Positions 8,848 through 20,518 of a stretch of DNA of 64,000 bases are shown here, in pieces. Origin of the DNA: Paenalicyclobacillus ferrooxydans (GTDB lineage Bacteria; Bacillota; Bacilli; Alicyclobacillales; Alicyclobacillaceae). Under the pieces are notes generated by a model. That model was not told the origin of the DNA. It was given only the letters and a program-made list of their open reading frames with translations, and ran no database searches. Position 1 is the first letter of the stretch, and the number at the start of each line of letters is the position of its first letter. The position numbers and the translations under genes were made by a program. The stretch spans positions 62,001 to 126,000 of the forward strand of contig NZ_LJCO01000008.1 of NCBI RefSeq assembly GCF_001399675.1, in the 5' to 3' direction.

Positions 8848-9825
8848 ATGGAAGCCTGTCTCGACGCAATTCGAAAGTTTTTTGATATACGCAACGAAGT
8901 CTGGCTGGAAGGCGACCCTGACACGTTACGGGATTTTCTTTCAATCAAGCGAAACCGAGGGATCGAAGCAGGGGTTACAGGAAGTGTGGAATGTAAACGC
9001 CGCTCCATGGCAGCCCGGAAAGCGCCTTTGTTGCGTACGCACACCAAGATCTCCGTACGGCGGTTACCGGCGGAATCGAGGAGCGACGATGAACAGAATT
9101 ACCTGATCCGTGAAAACATCACATGGGTGTATCAGGATGGGCTCGACTACTCTGTCGAAGCTCGTATCATCTGGCATCGCCAACGCTGGCGTCTGGAGGA
9201 CGGGAGTTGGAGGCTCGCTGACCTGTGGGAATCCGATGAAACGACGCTCACGCCCACGCGCATGGCCGATCTGGTCGAGGCTTCATCTGCCCCCGGCTTG
9301 GCCCCCGAACGCCCGGCTCAGTGTGTCGAGTACGACCGCTTTCGTGCATTTCGCTATGCCGAGTTGTGGTGGAACGGTTGGAACCCAAACTTTCCGAGAC
9401 TGCGGGATGACTGCACGAATTTCATCTCTCAGTGCCTGTTTGCTGGCAGGGCTCCAATGGATAAACGCAAATCCCGTGCCGAGGGCTGGTGGATGCACAT
9501 TGGTGCCAAACCCGATTCTGAAAACTGGAGCTACAGTTGGTCTGTTACAGAAGCTTTCAAACGGTTCCTGCTTACGACGCGTGGAGCAAAGCGAGTTCAC
9601 AGCGCTGAGGAACTCAAAATTGGCGATGTTATTCTCTACGACTGGAACGGTACGGGAAGGGTCCATCATGCAACGATGGTGACCGACTTTGACAACCATG
9701 GCGATCCGCTCGTCAATGCCCATACGAACCCCAGTTATCATCGCCATTATCGCTATCTTGACAGTGCAGCCTGGACGCCAAGGACAAGATATGACTTCAT
9801 TCGCATGCCAGACTCCTTGTGCTGA
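8848..9825 (+). CDS. Amidase-domain protein (putative cell-wall amidase)
   Basis: A 325-residue protein. The C-terminal half (from about residue 150) matches the putative amidase domain of NlpC/P60-like papain fold: YAELWWNGWNP...DDCTNFISQCLFAGRAPM with the nucleophile Cys, later RVHHATMVTDF with His, and DPLVNAHTNPSYHR. Such proteins are Bacillales cell-wall or spore-linked hydrolases. The N-terminal half is a charged region resembling the DUF-type leader seen in these proteins. No signal peptide. ATG 8848 has GGGGGGAG 6 bp upstream; the frame is open further upstream but overlaps iclR. Confidence 0.82.
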   Translation: MEACLDAIRKFFDIRNEVWLEGDPDTLRDFLSIKRNRGIEAGVTGSVECKRRSMAARKAPLLRTHTKISVRRLPAESRSDDEQNYLIRENITWVYQDGLDYSVEARIIWHRQRWRLEDGSWRLADLWESDETTLTPTRMADLVEASSAPGLAPERPAQCVEYDRFRAFRYAELWWNGWNPNFPRLRDDCTNFISQCLFAGRAPMDKRKSRAEGWWMHIGAKPDSENWSYSWSVTEAFKRFLLTTRGAKRVHSAEELKIGDVILYDWNGTGRVHHATMVTDFDNHGDPLVNAHTNPSYHRHYRYLDSAAWTPRTRYDFIRMPDSLC

Positions 9826-9904
9826 CCGCGTGAACCTGGTATGTCAATTATGGTAAGCTAGTGGAATCGTAGTGAATTTGGTACGTTACGCGGAGGACTA
9901 TAAA

Positions 9905-10366
9905 TTGCTTCACATTGTACTCGTCGAACCTGAAATCCCATCCAATACTGGGAACATCTCGAGAACGTGTTCGGTTACGGGAGCAGTGCTTCACTTGGTT
10001 CGCCCTCTCGGTTTCTCAACGGATGATCGTCAACTCAAACGGGCAGGGTTGGACTATTGGAACCTGCTCGACATCCGTTACCATGATTCGATTGACGAAC
10101 TGTGGGACAAGCATTCCAATGCTCGCTTTTTTTATGTCGAAACGAGCGGTGAACGCTGGTATTCAGACGTGAAGTACCAACCTGGGGATTTTCTTGTGTT
10201 TGGGAAGGAAACCAAGGGCCTGTCAGAGCGGATTCTCAATCATGATCCGGAAAACATTGTGCGGATACCGATTCGACAAGGGGCCCGTTCGCTGAACCTG
10301 TCTAATGCTGTCGCGATTGTTGCATTTGAGGCGTTTCGACAGATCGGATTTCCAGACATGGTATGA
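9905..10366 (+). CDS. trmL: tRNA (cytidine/uridine-34-2'-O)-methyltransferase
   Basis: A SPOUT-class methyltransferase of about 153 residues that 2'-O-methylates the wobble base of tRNA-Leu. HIVLVEPEIPSNTGNISRTC, LHLVRPLGFSTDDRQLKRAGLDYW, FGKETKGLSE and IPIRQGARSLNLSNAVAIVAFEA are the family motifs, including the trefoil-knot SAM site. I place the start at TTG 9905 because GGAGG lies 8 bp upstream and the protein then begins at the usual position; GTG 9872 is in frame but lacks a ribosome site. Confidence 0.93.
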   Translation: MLHIVLVEPEIPSNTGNISRTCSVTGAVLHLVRPLGFSTDDRQLKRAGLDYWNLLDIRYHDSIDELWDKHSNARFFYVETSGERWYSDVKYQPGDFLVFGKETKGLSERILNHDPENIVRIPIRQGARSLNLSNAVAIVAFEAFRQIGFPDMV

Positions 10367-10426
10367 GCGTCTTGCCGCATCGCCTGATTTAACGCAGAGA
10401 ACTATGGTAAAGGGGAAAAAACCAAG

Positions 10427-11164
10427 ATGCTTAAAACGCTCTTATTCGATCTCGATGGAACCTTGTTGCCCTTTGACCAAAACCGCTTTATGCATGGTTA
10501 TTTCCACGCACTAGTGCCCGAAATCGCGCATCTTGTGAATACCAAGGAGATCGCTGCTCAAATCCTGACGGCAACCCAGGCAATGGTTGAAAATGAAGAC
10601 CCGCAGTTACCGAACATTGATGCTTTCAAACATGCATTTTTTGGCACCGTAGATGTTGCAGAATCCGACATTTGGCCGATTTTCGATGAATTTTACCACA
10701 CGAAGTTTGGCGATTTACAGAGTTTGACGGAACCATCTCCAATTTCTCGGGAAATATGTCGAAGCGCCCTGTCAAAAGGGTACGAACTCGTATTAGCTAC
10801 AAACCCGATTTTCCCAGACGATGCAGTGCGGCATCGCATGGCGTGGGCCGGGATTGACGATGTGCCATTCAAGCTGGTCACGACGATGGAACACATGCAC
10901 TTCTGTAAGCCAAGCCCAAAATACTACCTAGAAATTCTTGACCGTATTGGACGTTCCCCTGAGGAGTGTATGATGATCGGCAACGATGTTCAGGAAGATG
11001 GTGTGGCCGGCAAACTGGGCATGCAGACGTTTCTTGTGAAGGACTTTGTGATTGATCGCGGAGTCGGGCATATCGAGTTCACACACGAGGGATCACTCAA
11101 AGATGTCCTTTCTTTTATTGAATCCTTAGCGGTACTCGAGCAGAACCCAACCTTCCCGTCATAA
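10427..11164 (+). CDS. HAD-family hydrolase
   Basis: A 245-residue haloacid-dehalogenase phosphatase. Motif I is LLFDLDGTLLPFD (both Asp residues present), motif II is LATNPIFP, motif III is the Lys in FCKPSPKYY, motif IV is MIGNDVQEDGVAG. The cap domain between motifs I and II is helical. The physiological substrate cannot be told; phosphoglycolate-phosphatase-like enzymes are the nearest general class. It follows trmL by 60 bp in the same direction. Confidence 0.88.
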   Translation: MLKTLLFDLDGTLLPFDQNRFMHGYFHALVPEIAHLVNTKEIAAQILTATQAMVENEDPQLPNIDAFKHAFFGTVDVAESDIWPIFDEFYHTKFGDLQSLTEPSPISREICRSALSKGYELVLATNPIFPDDAVRHRMAWAGIDDVPFKLVTTMEHMHFCKPSPKYYLEILDRIGRSPEECMMIGNDVQEDGVAGKLGMQTFLVKDFVIDRGVGHIEFTHEGSLKDVLSFIESLAVLEQNPTFPS

Positions 11165-11341
11165 TGTAATTTCGGCCCGTGCGAAAAGCTCAGCGGTTTG
11201 AGAGAACTATTTCAGGGATGGTGGAACGGTTTTTAGTTCTTAGAGGGTGTTAAGCGGTGTTCAGTGGTGTTCAGCGGTGTTACGCGGTACAAAGCGCTGT
11301 TAAGTGGTGCTGCTATGCGGTACTAATCCCATAAAAACGAG
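11165..11341. other. Intergenic region with degenerate GGTGTT repeats
   Basis: Between the HAD gene and the shared terminator, GGTGTTCAG(T/C)G-like units recur from about 11226 to 11310 (GTGTTAAGCG, GTGTTCAGTG, GTGTTCAGCG, GTGTTACGCG, then decayed copies). No ORF or promoter was seen. Confidence 0.5.
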
Positions 11342-11381
11342 CAAAGAGGAGCGCCCGTGATGCGGGGGCTCCTCTTTGCGC
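11342..11381. terminator. Bidirectional terminator between HAD gene and lpdA
   Basis: GCAAAGAGGAGC and GCTCCTCTTTGC form a twelve-pair stem around CGCCCGTGATGCGGGG. It lies where the plus-strand HAD gene and the minus-strand pdh operon converge, 19 bp past the lpdA stop, so it probably ends both transcripts. Confidence 0.85.
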
Positions 11382-11400
11382 AAAACAGCTGACTATTTGA

Positions 11401-12810
11401 TTACTTCGTTACGATATGGATTGGTGATCCGATACCGACTTCCGCTGCTTCCATCACCATTTCACCAAGTGTTGGGTGAGCGTGGATGGTCAGCGCCAAG
11501 TCCTCAAGGGTTGCACTCATCTCGATGGCGAGACCGAGCTCCGCAATCAAATTGGAAGCCTCAACGCCAATAACTTGTGCACCGACAAGTAAGCCGGAAT
11601 CTTTCTCAGAAATCAGCTTCACAAAACCTTCGCTTGCATTCAGGGCCGTAGCACGACCATTCGCGGCGTACGGGAAACGCCCGACGGTTACATCGCCGTA
11701 CTGCTCTTTTGCCTCTGCTTCGCTGAGACCGACGGTTGCAATCTCGGGGTCAGAGAACACGACAGCCGGAATACATCGGTAATCCACTGTACTCGGTTTA
11801 CCTGCAATGGCTTCAGCAGCAACCTTGCCCTCGTAGGATGCCTTGTGTGCAAGGGCAGCGCCAGGGACGATATCACCAATTGCGAAGATCTTCGGATTGC
11901 TTGTCCGGCACTGACCGTCCACCTCAATCAGGCCTTTTTCACCGATCTTGACACCTGCAGCCTCGAGCCCAATTTCGTCAGTATTCGGTCGACGTCCCAC
12001 GGTCACAAGGACGTAATCCGCTGTCACGGACTTTTCTTCATCTTTTACTTTGAAGGTCAGCGTGACGCCCTTTTCATCCTCTTGAACCGATTGTGCTAAC
12101 GCTCCGGTGTAGATGTCCACGTCGTACTTCTTCAGGTTACGTGTGACGAGGCGGGTCAACTGTGGATCGAAGACGGAAAGGATGTTGTCCAGTCCTTCGA
12201 CAATGGTGACCTTCGAGCCAAACTTGGCATAGGTTTGTCCAAGTTCGATCCCGATGTAGCCGCCGCCAACAACGACGAGGCGCTCAGGCACTTCCGAGAG
12301 CGACAACGCTTCTGTTGAGGAGATGACTCGCTTGCTGTAGGGGAGGGCTCGTAATTCAATCGGTCGGCTTCCCGTTGCAAGAATGCAGTGCTGGAAGTGC
12401 AACTTCTTGCCTTCATACTCCGTGACCACACGAACCTCTTCAGGACCCGTGAAAAAGACTTCGCCTGTCATGACGTTGATTTTATTCCCTTTCATCAACG
12501 TCTTAACACCACCCGTCATCTTGTCAACGACGGATTGCTTCCAGGTTTGAACCTTAGCAAAGTCAAGACTTGCAGTGGTTTCAATCCCAGGGAACGGTTG
12601 TTCTTTCGCAGACTCATACTGATGAGCTGCAGAAATCAACGCTTTGGAAGGAATACAACCACGATTCAAGCAGACTCCGCCAAGCTCAGCTTTGTCCACG
12701 ATCGTTACATTCAACCCTAGCTGAGCCGCCCGAATAGCAGCAACATATCCCCCTGGGCCGGCTCCAACAACAAGAACATCCACTTCTTCTGTAAACTCTC
12801 CAACAACCAC
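11401..12810 (-). CDS. lpdA: Dihydrolipoyl dehydrogenase (E3)
   Basis: A 469-residue flavoprotein that reoxidises dihydrolipoyl groups of the pyruvate dehydrogenase complex. GAGPGGYVAAIRAAQLG is the FAD site, GGVCLNRGCIPSKAL holds the redox-active Cys pair, VVGGGYIGIELG the NAD site, and AHPTLGEMVMEA the catalytic His at the dimer interface. It is the last gene of pdhA-pdhB-pdhC-lpdA; the start GTG 12810 is 3 bp after the pdhC stop with GGAGGTG in front. Confidence 0.96.
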   Translation of the reverse strand: MVVGEFTEEVDVLVVGAGPGGYVAAIRAAQLGLNVTIVDKAELGGVCLNRGCIPSKALISAAHQYESAKEQPFPGIETTASLDFAKVQTWKQSVVDKMTGGVKTLMKGNKINVMTGEVFFTGPEEVRVVTEYEGKKLHFQHCILATGSRPIELRALPYSKRVISSTEALSLSEVPERLVVVGGGYIGIELGQTYAKFGSKVTIVEGLDNILSVFDPQLTRLVTRNLKKYDVDIYTGALAQSVQEDEKGVTLTFKVKDEEKSVTADYVLVTVGRRPNTDEIGLEAAGVKIGEKGLIEVDGQCRTSNPKIFAIGDIVPGAALAHKASYEGKVAAEAIAGKPSTVDYRCIPAVVFSDPEIATVGLSEAEAKEQYGDVTVGRFPYAANGRATALNASEGFVKLISEKDSGLLVGAQVIGVEASNLIAELGLAIEMSATLEDLALTIHAHPTLGEMVMEAAEVGIGSPIHIVTK

Positions 12811-12813
12811 AGC

Positions 12814-14175
12814 TTACACCTCCATCATGAGCAGGCGAGGATTCTCGAGCAACCGCTTGATCTCGTTGACAAAGTTCTGGCCCATCACACCGTCAATGAT
12901 ACGGTGGTCAAAACTTAAGGACAACGCCATCATGTGTGCACCGACAACCTCGCCATTCTTCATCACAGGTTTCTCCGTAATCCGACCAACACCGAGGATA
13001 GCGACCTCTGGATAATTGATGACAGGGGTAAAGAACATCCCGCCGGCTGAACCAATGTTCGTAATGGAGATGGTGCTTCCTCTCATCTCCGCAGGACCAA
13101 GCTTGTTGGTTCTGGCTCGGGTTGCAAGGTCGGCAATTTCACCTGCGATAGTCCACATGCTCTTGCGGTCTGCGTTGCGAACGACAGGGACGACTAAGCC
13201 TCTTTCGGTGTCAGTTGCGATGCCAATGTGGTAGTTGTGCTTGACCACAAGTTCTTGGCGATCGTCATCAAGCGACGCGTTCAGATGCGGGTACTTGCGG
13301 ATAGCCGCAATCATCGCCTTTACGATAAACGGCAAGTAGGTGATCTTGACCCCGCGATCTTCGGCAAGCGGCTTTAATTCCTTTCGCAGCTGAACGAGGT
13401 CTGTCACATCGACTTCATCCATCACGGTCACATGTGGTGCAGTATACATGGACTTTGCCATCGCCGCGGCAATGATCTTGCGGATCGAGGAAAGCGGAAT
13501 CCGCTCTTCTGCCGTATCCGCCGTATTCACTGCAACTGTCGCGGCCAATGGCCGTGCATCTTCCGCTGCGTCTGATAAGGTCGCTTCTGCAGGACTTACG
13601 CTCGCTCCATCGAGGACTGCGTTTACGCCGCCACCCTGCAAGAACGTCTCAACGTCTTCCTTTGTAACTTTACCATTTGCGCCCGTTCCTTTCACGCGAC
13701 CGATGTCGATGCCGCTTTCACGAGCAAATTTCCGTACGCCAGGGGTGGCGAGGACTTCATGCGCCCTCGAAGCAAGGGAATCTGCGTTTGCAGCCGCAGG
13801 ACTTTCAACCGCAGCTGGCGTTGCTGGCGCGCTCGGAGCAGTCGGAGCAGTCTGTGATGCGGGAGTAGGCTGAGGAGATGGGGCAGCAGTTGGTGCTGTG
13901 CCTGCTGTTACAGTCCCGTCGACATTACCCTCGCCTGCGACCTCAAGCGTTAAAAGGATATCGCCTACAACTGCCGTCGTGCCCTCTTCCAGGACGAGGT
14001 TTACAACTTTCCCGTCCACAGGGCTTGGCAGTTCCACCATCGACTTGTCGTTTTCTACTTCGGCAACCGCGTCGTCTTCCTTAATGACGTCTCCAGGTTT
14101 GACCAACCATCTGGCAATTCGACCTTCATGAAGTCCTTCGCCAAGCTCCGGGAGTTTTAATTCGTAAATCGCCAT
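12814..14175 (-). CDS. pdhC: Pyruvate dehydrogenase E2, dihydrolipoyl acetyltransferase
   Basis: A 453-residue E2 subunit. One lipoyl domain (residues 1-80) has the lipoylated Lys in [16 protein letters not shown]; an Ala-Pro-Thr linker follows; the E3/E1-binding domain is [33 protein letters not shown]; the catalytic core ends with [12 protein letters not shown], with the catalytic His and Asp. ATG 14175 follows GGAGGTGAACGAA. The second gene overlap-free operon partner pdhB ends 16 bp upstream. Confidence 0.96.
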   Translation of the reverse strand: MAIYELKLPELGEGLHEGRIARWLVKPGDVIKEDDAVAEVENDKSMVELPSPVDGKVVNLVLEEGTTAVVGDILLTLEVAGEGNVDGTVTAGTAPTAAPSPQPTPASQTAPTAPSAPATPAAVESPAAANADSLASRAHEVLATPGVRKFARESGIDIGRVKGTGANGKVTKEDVETFLQGGGVNAVLDGASVSPAEATLSDAAEDARPLAATVAVNTADTAEERIPLSSIRKIIAAAMAKSMYTAPHVTVMDEVDVTDLVQLRKELKPLAEDRGVKITYLPFIVKAMIAAIRKYPHLNASLDDDRQELVVKHNYHIGIATDTERGLVVPVVRNADRKSMWTIAGEIADLATRARTNKLGPAEMRGSTISITNIGSAGGMFFTPVINYPEVAILGVGRITEKPVMKNGEVVGAHMMALSLSFDHRIIDGVMGQNFVNEIKRLLENPRLLMMEV

Positions 14176-14191
14176 TTCGTTCACCTCCAAA

Positions 14192-15169
14192 TTACAGGCT
14201 GAGCGCCTTATCCATACCGGCCAAAACTTGCTTGGAATCCGGAATCCATTCGTCTTCAATCTGCGCAAAAGGATAAACAGTATCCGGAGGTGTGATGCGC
14301 AGTACAGGCCCCTCCAGGTGATAAATCGCGTGCTCGTTAATCTGAGCGATGATTTCGGCTGCTGCACCAGCGCTGCGCTGTGCTTCTTGGACAACCATGG
14401 CACGGTGAGTTTTCTTAATGGATGTCACAATCGTGTCGATATCAATCGGGCTGATGCTGCGAAGGTCAATAACCTCGGCTTGAACACCCCGTTTTGCGAG
14501 TTCATCGGCCGACTTCAGTGCAGTATGAACCATTGCACCGTAGGCAATAACGGTGAGGTCTTTACCTTCGCGGACTACGTTCGCCTTATCAAGGGGAACT
14601 GTGTAAGCCTCTTCAGGAACTTCCGCGCGAATCGAACGGTATAACTTCATGTGTTCAAGGAAGATAACTGGGTCGTTGTTCCGGATCGCCGAAATCAAAA
14701 GACCTTTTGCGTCATACGGGTTTGACGGGATGACAACACGGACACCGGGAGTTTGCAGGAACAACCCCTCGAGACTGTCTGCATGCATTTCCGGCGTTTT
14801 TACGCCGCCGCCAAACGGGGAGCGAACAACCAGCGGACAGGTAAAACGTCCATTGGTGCGGTAACGCATGCGGGCCGCTTGACCGGCGATTTCATCCATC
14901 GCTTCAAATACAAAGCCGAAAAACTGAATCTCCGGAACCGGTCGGAATCCCTGCATTGCAAGCCCGGTCGCAAGTCCCATAATTCCGGATTCTGCAAGCG
15001 GCGTATCAAACACACGGTCTTTGCCGTGCTTTTTCTGCAGGCCGTCAGTGGCGCGGAAGACACCGCCGTTATGGCCAACGTCTTCGCCAAATACGAGAAC
15101 GTCTTTATTCAGCCCGAGCTCAACGTCAAGGGCATTATTAATGGCTTGAATCATAGTCATTTGCGCCAT
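14192..15169 (-). CDS. pdhB: Pyruvate dehydrogenase E1 beta
   Basis: A 325-residue E1 beta subunit. [15 protein letters not shown] opens the protein, [17 protein letters not shown] and [18 protein letters not shown] are the conserved TPP and dimer contacts, and [15 protein letters not shown] marks the transketolase C-terminal domain. It forms the heterotetramer with PdhA. Its start is 2 bp after the pdhA stop with GGAGGATG in front, so translation is probably coupled. Confidence 0.96.
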   Translation of the reverse strand: MAQMTMIQAINNALDVELGLNKDVLVFGEDVGHNGGVFRATDGLQKKHGKDRVFDTPLAESGIMGLATGLAMQGFRPVPEIQFFGFVFEAMDEIAGQAARMRYRTNGRFTCPLVVRSPFGGGVKTPEMHADSLEGLFLQTPGVRVVIPSNPYDAKGLLISAIRNNDPVIFLEHMKLYRSIRAEVPEEAYTVPLDKANVVREGKDLTVIAYGAMVHTALKSADELAKRGVQAEVIDLRSISPIDIDTIVTSIKKTHRAMVVQEAQRSAGAAAEIIAQINEHAIYHLEGPVLRITPPDTVYPFAQIEDEWIPDSKQVLAGMDKALSL

Positions 15170-15171
15170 GT

Positions 15172-16607
<1,436 letters not shown>

Positions 16608-17372
16608 ATGACAACGACTGACGGAAATCTGTCGGACCCGCAATATACCCGCCGTGTGATTGAAACACACACGTTACAGAGTGCCCATTTGGGCGAGGAT
16701 CGAACCCTGAAGATCTATCTGCCACCGGGATACACGGAACACCCTGAAGCGCGTTATCCCGTGGTCTACTGCCACGACGGACTGGAGTTCTTCACGCACG
16801 GACGGATCGCCACCATTTGCAACAAACTCATTCTCGAGGGGAAATTGAATCCGTTGTTTATTGTGGGCATCGAGGTTCATAAGCAGACGCGCAATGACGA
16901 CTATGGTCCGGACGGCGCCCGTCACGATGCATACACAGCGTTTGTTGCGAAAGAGTGCGTTCCGTTTGTCGAAGGCCGCTATCGTGTCAGTGATGACCCG
17001 TACCATCGATTTATGGCGGGGATATCGCTCGGAGCCGCTGCAAGTTTGTCGCTCCATCTTCGATATCCTGAGCTGTTTCGCCGGTTGTTATTATTCTCAG
17101 GGGCCTTTTACGATACCTCGCGTGAACTCGTTCGAAGAGAGTCGTTTTTGAACGATCTCACGGCTTATATGGTTGTGGGGCGGCAGGAGACCGGTGTTGA
17201 CACTACGGCTGGTCCGTATGACTTTTACCAAGCCAACCAGACCATGCGAGACCTGTTGCGAGCTCGAAGTGCAGACGTTACCTATAAGGAGTCTGACGGG
17301 ACACATATCTGGGGATTTTGGCAGAAAGAAATTCCAGATGCACTTGAGTTTCTACAAAGGACACTCGCCTAA
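16608..17372 (+). CDS. Alpha/beta hydrolase, enterochelin-esterase-like
   Basis: A 254-residue esterase of the Fes/esterase-D type. YPVVYCHDGLEFF is the strand-helix before the oxyanion hole, MAGISLGAAASL holds the nucleophile Ser in GxSxG, and the final His is in SDGTHIWGFWQKEIPDAL. The family hydrolyses siderophore or other carboxylic esters; substrate unknown. I start at ATG 16608 because AAAAGGAGGG lies 7 bp upstream; ATG at 16588 and 16551 are in frame but lack a site. Confidence 0.82.
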   Translation: MTTTDGNLSDPQYTRRVIETHTLQSAHLGEDRTLKIYLPPGYTEHPEARYPVVYCHDGLEFFTHGRIATICNKLILEGKLNPLFIVGIEVHKQTRNDDYGPDGARHDAYTAFVAKECVPFVEGRYRVSDDPYHRFMAGISLGAAASLSLHLRYPELFRRLLLFSGAFYDTSRELVRRESFLNDLTAYMVVGRQETGVDTTAGPYDFYQANQTMRDLLRARSADVTYKESDGTHIWGFWQKEIPDALEFLQRTLA

Positions 17373-17770
17373 AGAAAGAGACTTGCGAACAAAGGGACAC
17401 TTGGCAGACAACTTGCATAATCTAAACAAACCCCGCGAGAGAGCGGCGCAGAGCGTCGGTCTCTCAAGTCGTCCCTACAGTTGTTTGAAGATTCAAACAC
17501 GGCGCTTTATGGACGAAAGGGAATTTGGCCAAGAAGGCTACGAATATAGTGAAACAATAATAAAGATTTTGCATTTGCATTCGCCGTTGTATACGTGGCC
17601 TGACTTGGATGTGCCGCCTTGAAGCACACGTCAAAATGACCGTTGCGCCAATTTGCGCGGCGACAGCCATTGCGGAATTGAGGTGGAAGATCTTCGCGAG
17701 AGCTCAGATGGCAACAGTCGCTGGTCAACAATGGGTGGATCGCCTGCCCAGACTGAAGGAGGATGCGACA
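17373..17770. other. 398-bp gap before prkA
   Basis: The region must contain the promoter of the prkA-yhbH-spoVR operon. In B. subtilis prkA and yhbH are expressed in the mother cell under sigma-E. I found GAATATA near 17540 as a weak -35 candidate but no CATACA-type -10 at a proper distance, so no promoter is called. Otherwise nothing was recognised. Confidence 0.4.
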
Positions 17771-19669
17771 ATGGACTTTCTTGACCGTCTAGGTGCTTTT
17801 CGGGCAGAGGCAGAAGGCTTACGCTGGGAAGGCACGTTTGCCGATTATCTGAAGCTTGTGCAAGCAAACCCTGGAATTGCAAAAACAGCGCATGCTCGTA
17901 TCTACGACATGATTGCAGCTGCAGGCATTCATGTGGATGAAGATGGGCATCGCCATTACAAGTTCTTTGAGAAAGAGATGTTTGGCGTTGAGGAGTCGCT
18001 TGAGCGTTTGGTGGAGGAGTACTTTCATGCATCTGCAAGGCGTCTTGAGGTACGAAAACGGATCCTGTTGTTGATGGGGCCAGTTAGCGGCGGCAAGTCC
18101 ACACTCGTTACGATGCTGAAACGCGGTCTGGAACGTTACAGCCGAACGGATGCCGGAGCATTGTACGCAATCGCGGGCTGTCCGATGCACGAAGACCCTT
18201 TGCACCTTGTACCGCCAGAACTGCGAGATGAACTCGAAAACGCTTATGGAGTCAGGATCGAAGGAAACCTCTGCCCGGCCTGTCAGATGCGTTTGGAAAC
18301 AGAGTACGGCGGGAGAAACGAAGATGTCGTTGTGCAACGAATTGTCCTGTCAGAGGACAAACGCGTTGGTATTGGAACGTTCAGCCCGTCAGACCCGAAG
18401 TCGCAGGACATTGCAGATTTGACTGGCAGCATCGACTTTTCCACCATCACAGAGTACGGATCGGAATCGGATCCCAGGGCATACCGGTTTGACGGTGAGT
18501 TGAACAAAGCAAACCGAGGGCTGATGGAGTTCCAGGAGATGCTGAAATGTGATGAGAAATTTCTCTGGCATTTGCTCAGCCTGACGCAGGAAGGCAACTT
18601 CAAGGCGGGGCGGTTCGCACTCATCTCAGCGGACGAGATGATTATCGCCCATACGAATGAAGCGGAGTATCGATCATTCATTGCCAATAAGAAAAATGAG
18701 GCTCTGCAGTCTCGTATGATCGTGATGAATATCCCATACAACCTTCGTGTAGACGATGAAGTCAAAATATACGAAAAACTTGTACGGCAAAGTGATTTGC
18801 AGGGGATTCACATCGCTCCCCATGCACTCAAAACAGCAGCCATTTTCTCCATCTTGACGCGGCTGAAGGAGCCGAAGAAGCAAGGCGTGGACTTAATGAA
18901 GAAACTGTACCTCTACAATGGCCAGTCGGTTGAGGGACTGAAAGACACAGATCTAAAAGAACTTCGCTCGGAGTATGCGGACGAGGGGATGTCAGGTCTT
19001 GATCCACGGTATGTCATCAACCGCATCTCGACCGCCCTTATCCGTCACGACACCACCTGTATCAACGCGCTTGATGTATTACGGGCGTTGAAGGAGGGAC
19101 TGTCACAACACGCTTCCATCTCTGCGGAAGTCAAGGAGCGGTTGCTGAACTTCATCGCAATGGCACGGCAAGAGTACGACCAGATGGCTAAAACAGAAGT
19201 TCAAAAGGCATTCGTGTATTCGTTTGAAGAATCCGCGAAGACTTTGCTGGAGAACTACCTTGACAATGTAGAGGCGTACTGCAGTTGGCAGAAGCTGCGC
19301 GATCCGTTGACGGGCGAGGAAGTCGACCCTGACGAAAAGTTGATGCGGTCCATTGAGGAACAGATTGGAATCTCGGAAAATGCCAAGAAGGCCTTCAGGG
19401 AAGAGATTCTCATTCGCATTTCCACCTATGCAAGACGAGGCAGACGGTTTGACTACCACTCTCATGAACGACTTCGGGAGGCGATTGAGCGGAAGTTGTT
19501 TGCCGATCTGAAGGATGTCGTGAAGATTACAACGTCAACCAAGACGCCGGATGAACAGCAGTTAAAGAAGGTCAATGAGGTAACGGCTCGCTTAATGGAT
19601 GATCACGGGTACTGCCCGGTATGTGCCAACGAATTACTGCGGTACACGGGAAGTCTTTTGAATCGCTGA
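17771..19669 (+). CDS. prkA: Sporulation serine protein kinase / AAA protein PrkA
   Basis: A 632-residue PrkA, the expected size. It has an AAA-type ATPase core with the P-loop [16 protein letters not shown] (about residues 97-112) and the C-terminal kinase-like PrkA domain. The Cys pair region [15 protein letters not shown] and [21 protein letters not shown] are typical. It is needed for efficient sporulation in B. subtilis. I choose ATG 17771 (AAGGAGG 8 bp upstream) over the longer frame from 17609. First gene of the operon prkA-yhbH-spoVR; unlike the next two it is intact. Confidence 0.95.
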   Translation: MDFLDRLGAFRAEAEGLRWEGTFADYLKLVQANPGIAKTAHARIYDMIAAAGIHVDEDGHRHYKFFEKEMFGVEESLERLVEEYFHASARRLEVRKRILLLMGPVSGGKSTLVTMLKRGLERYSRTDAGALYAIAGCPMHEDPLHLVPPELRDELENAYGVRIEGNLCPACQMRLETEYGGRNEDVVVQRIVLSEDKRVGIGTFSPSDPKSQDIADLTGSIDFSTITEYGSESDPRAYRFDGELNKANRGLMEFQEMLKCDEKFLWHLLSLTQEGNFKAGRFALISADEMIIAHTNEAEYRSFIANKKNEALQSRMIVMNIPYNLRVDDEVKIYEKLVRQSDLQGIHIAPHALKTAAIFSILTRLKEPKKQGVDLMKKLYLYNGQSVEGLKDTDLKELRSEYADEGMSGLDPRYVINRISTALIRHDTTCINALDVLRALKEGLSQHASISAEVKERLLNFIAMARQEYDQMAKTEVQKAFVYSFEESAKTLLENYLDNVEAYCSWQKLRDPLTGEEVDPDEKLMRSIEEQIGISENAKKAFREEILIRISTYARRGRRFDYHSHERLREAIERKLFADLKDVVKITTSTKTPDEQQLKKVNEVTARLMDDHGYCPVCANELLRYTGSLLNR

Positions 19670-19724
19670 GCCAAGCGACGGGTGGTACTCGCCCACAATG
19701 AGAGGATTGGGGAGGGAGAACGAG

Positions 19725-20402
19725 ATGGCCGACATGAATTTCAGTCTGCAGAGAGAAGACTGGTCCTTACACCGTAAAGGCCACCAGGACCAGGAACGTC
19801 ACCGGGAGAAGGTCAAACAGGCCATCAAGGAAAACCTGGGTGACCTGATTAGCGACGAGAGCATCATTATGAGCAACGGGCGCCAAATCATCAAAATTCC
19901 CATCCGGTCGTTGGAGGAGTACCGGTTCCGCTACAACTTCAACAAAGGGCAGCACGCAGGGAGTGGCGACGGTGGCAGCCAAGTTGGTGATGTGATTGCA
20001 CAAGGCAAGCCGGAAGGGAACGCAAAAGGTCCAGGCAAAGGACAGGGCGCAGGTGATGCGCCCGGCCAAGACTACCTTGAAGCAGAAGTCAGCTTGGAAG
20101 AAATCCAAGCAATGTTGTTCGAAGAGTTGGAGCTGCCAAACCTGGCGCCCAAAGCACCAGACAGGGTAACCGTTGAAGATGTGGAATATAAAGATGTTCG
20201 CAAAACAGGACTGATGGGCAACATTGACAAGAAGCGGACACTTCTCGAATCCATTCGGAGAAATCAAAGGTCCGCAACGGGCAAGGTGCAGATTTTGCCT
20301 GATGACCTCAGGTTTAAAACCTGGGAAGATGTTCAAAAACCGGAATCAAGCGCTGTTGTGCTGGCGATGATGGATACCAGCGGGTCCCCGGTTGTTACAT
20401 AA
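19725..20402 (+). pseudogene. yhbH: yhbH N-terminal part, interrupted at the MIDAS motif
   Basis: This is the first 220 codons of YhbH (DUF444, sporulation protein with a von Willebrand A-like domain), beginning at ATG 19725 behind GGGAGGGAG. It has [14 protein letters not shown] near the N terminus, [16 protein letters not shown] in the middle and [25 protein letters not shown] just before the break. After Ser of DTSGS the frame leaves yhbH, reads PVVT and stops at TAA 20400. Joined at the TC dinucleotide (20385-20386 to 22925-22926) with the C-terminal part it gives [12 protein letters not shown] and a 387-residue protein, the usual YhbH length. In the present arrangement the metal-binding DxSxS motif has no domain behind it. 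Confidence 0.93.
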
Positions 20403-20409
20403 TCAAGTA
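20362..20409. other. attL of the yhbH element
   Basis: Left junction with crossover TC at 20385-20386. The left half is yhbH sequence (GGATACCAGCGGG), the right half (CCCGGTTGTTACATAATC) is element sequence and an imperfect inverted copy of the element's right end. Confidence 0.85.
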
Positions 20410-20432
20410 AAAAAACTGGACAAGCCTGTGTG

Positions 20433-20461
20433 TTGACACAATACCCTAAGGGGTATATAAA
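20433..20461 (+). promoter_or_regulatory. Sigma-A promoter with CsoR/CstR-type operator for the rhodanese gene
   Basis: TTGACA (20433-20438), a 17-bp spacer and TATAAA (20456-20461). The spacer contains the perfect palindrome TACCC-TAAG-GGGTA (20442-20455), the half-site form known for CsoR-family repressors, including the persulfide sensor CstR. With a rhodanese downstream, CstR-like control by reactive sulfur is the natural reading; no CsoR/CstR gene is in the window. Confidence 0.7.
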
Positions 20462-20518
20462 TATTTATAGACAACGTTAACGAAAATATCGGTTCCGATG
20501 CCGGGGAGGTCTTTGGAT

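Noticed and set aside
11226-11310. Iterons in the GGTGTT region
   Set aside because: Short, degenerate and next to no replication gene; left as a simple repeat.
17540-17570. Sigma-E promoter of prkA
   Set aside because: GAATATA could be a -35, but no -10 at suitable spacing was found.
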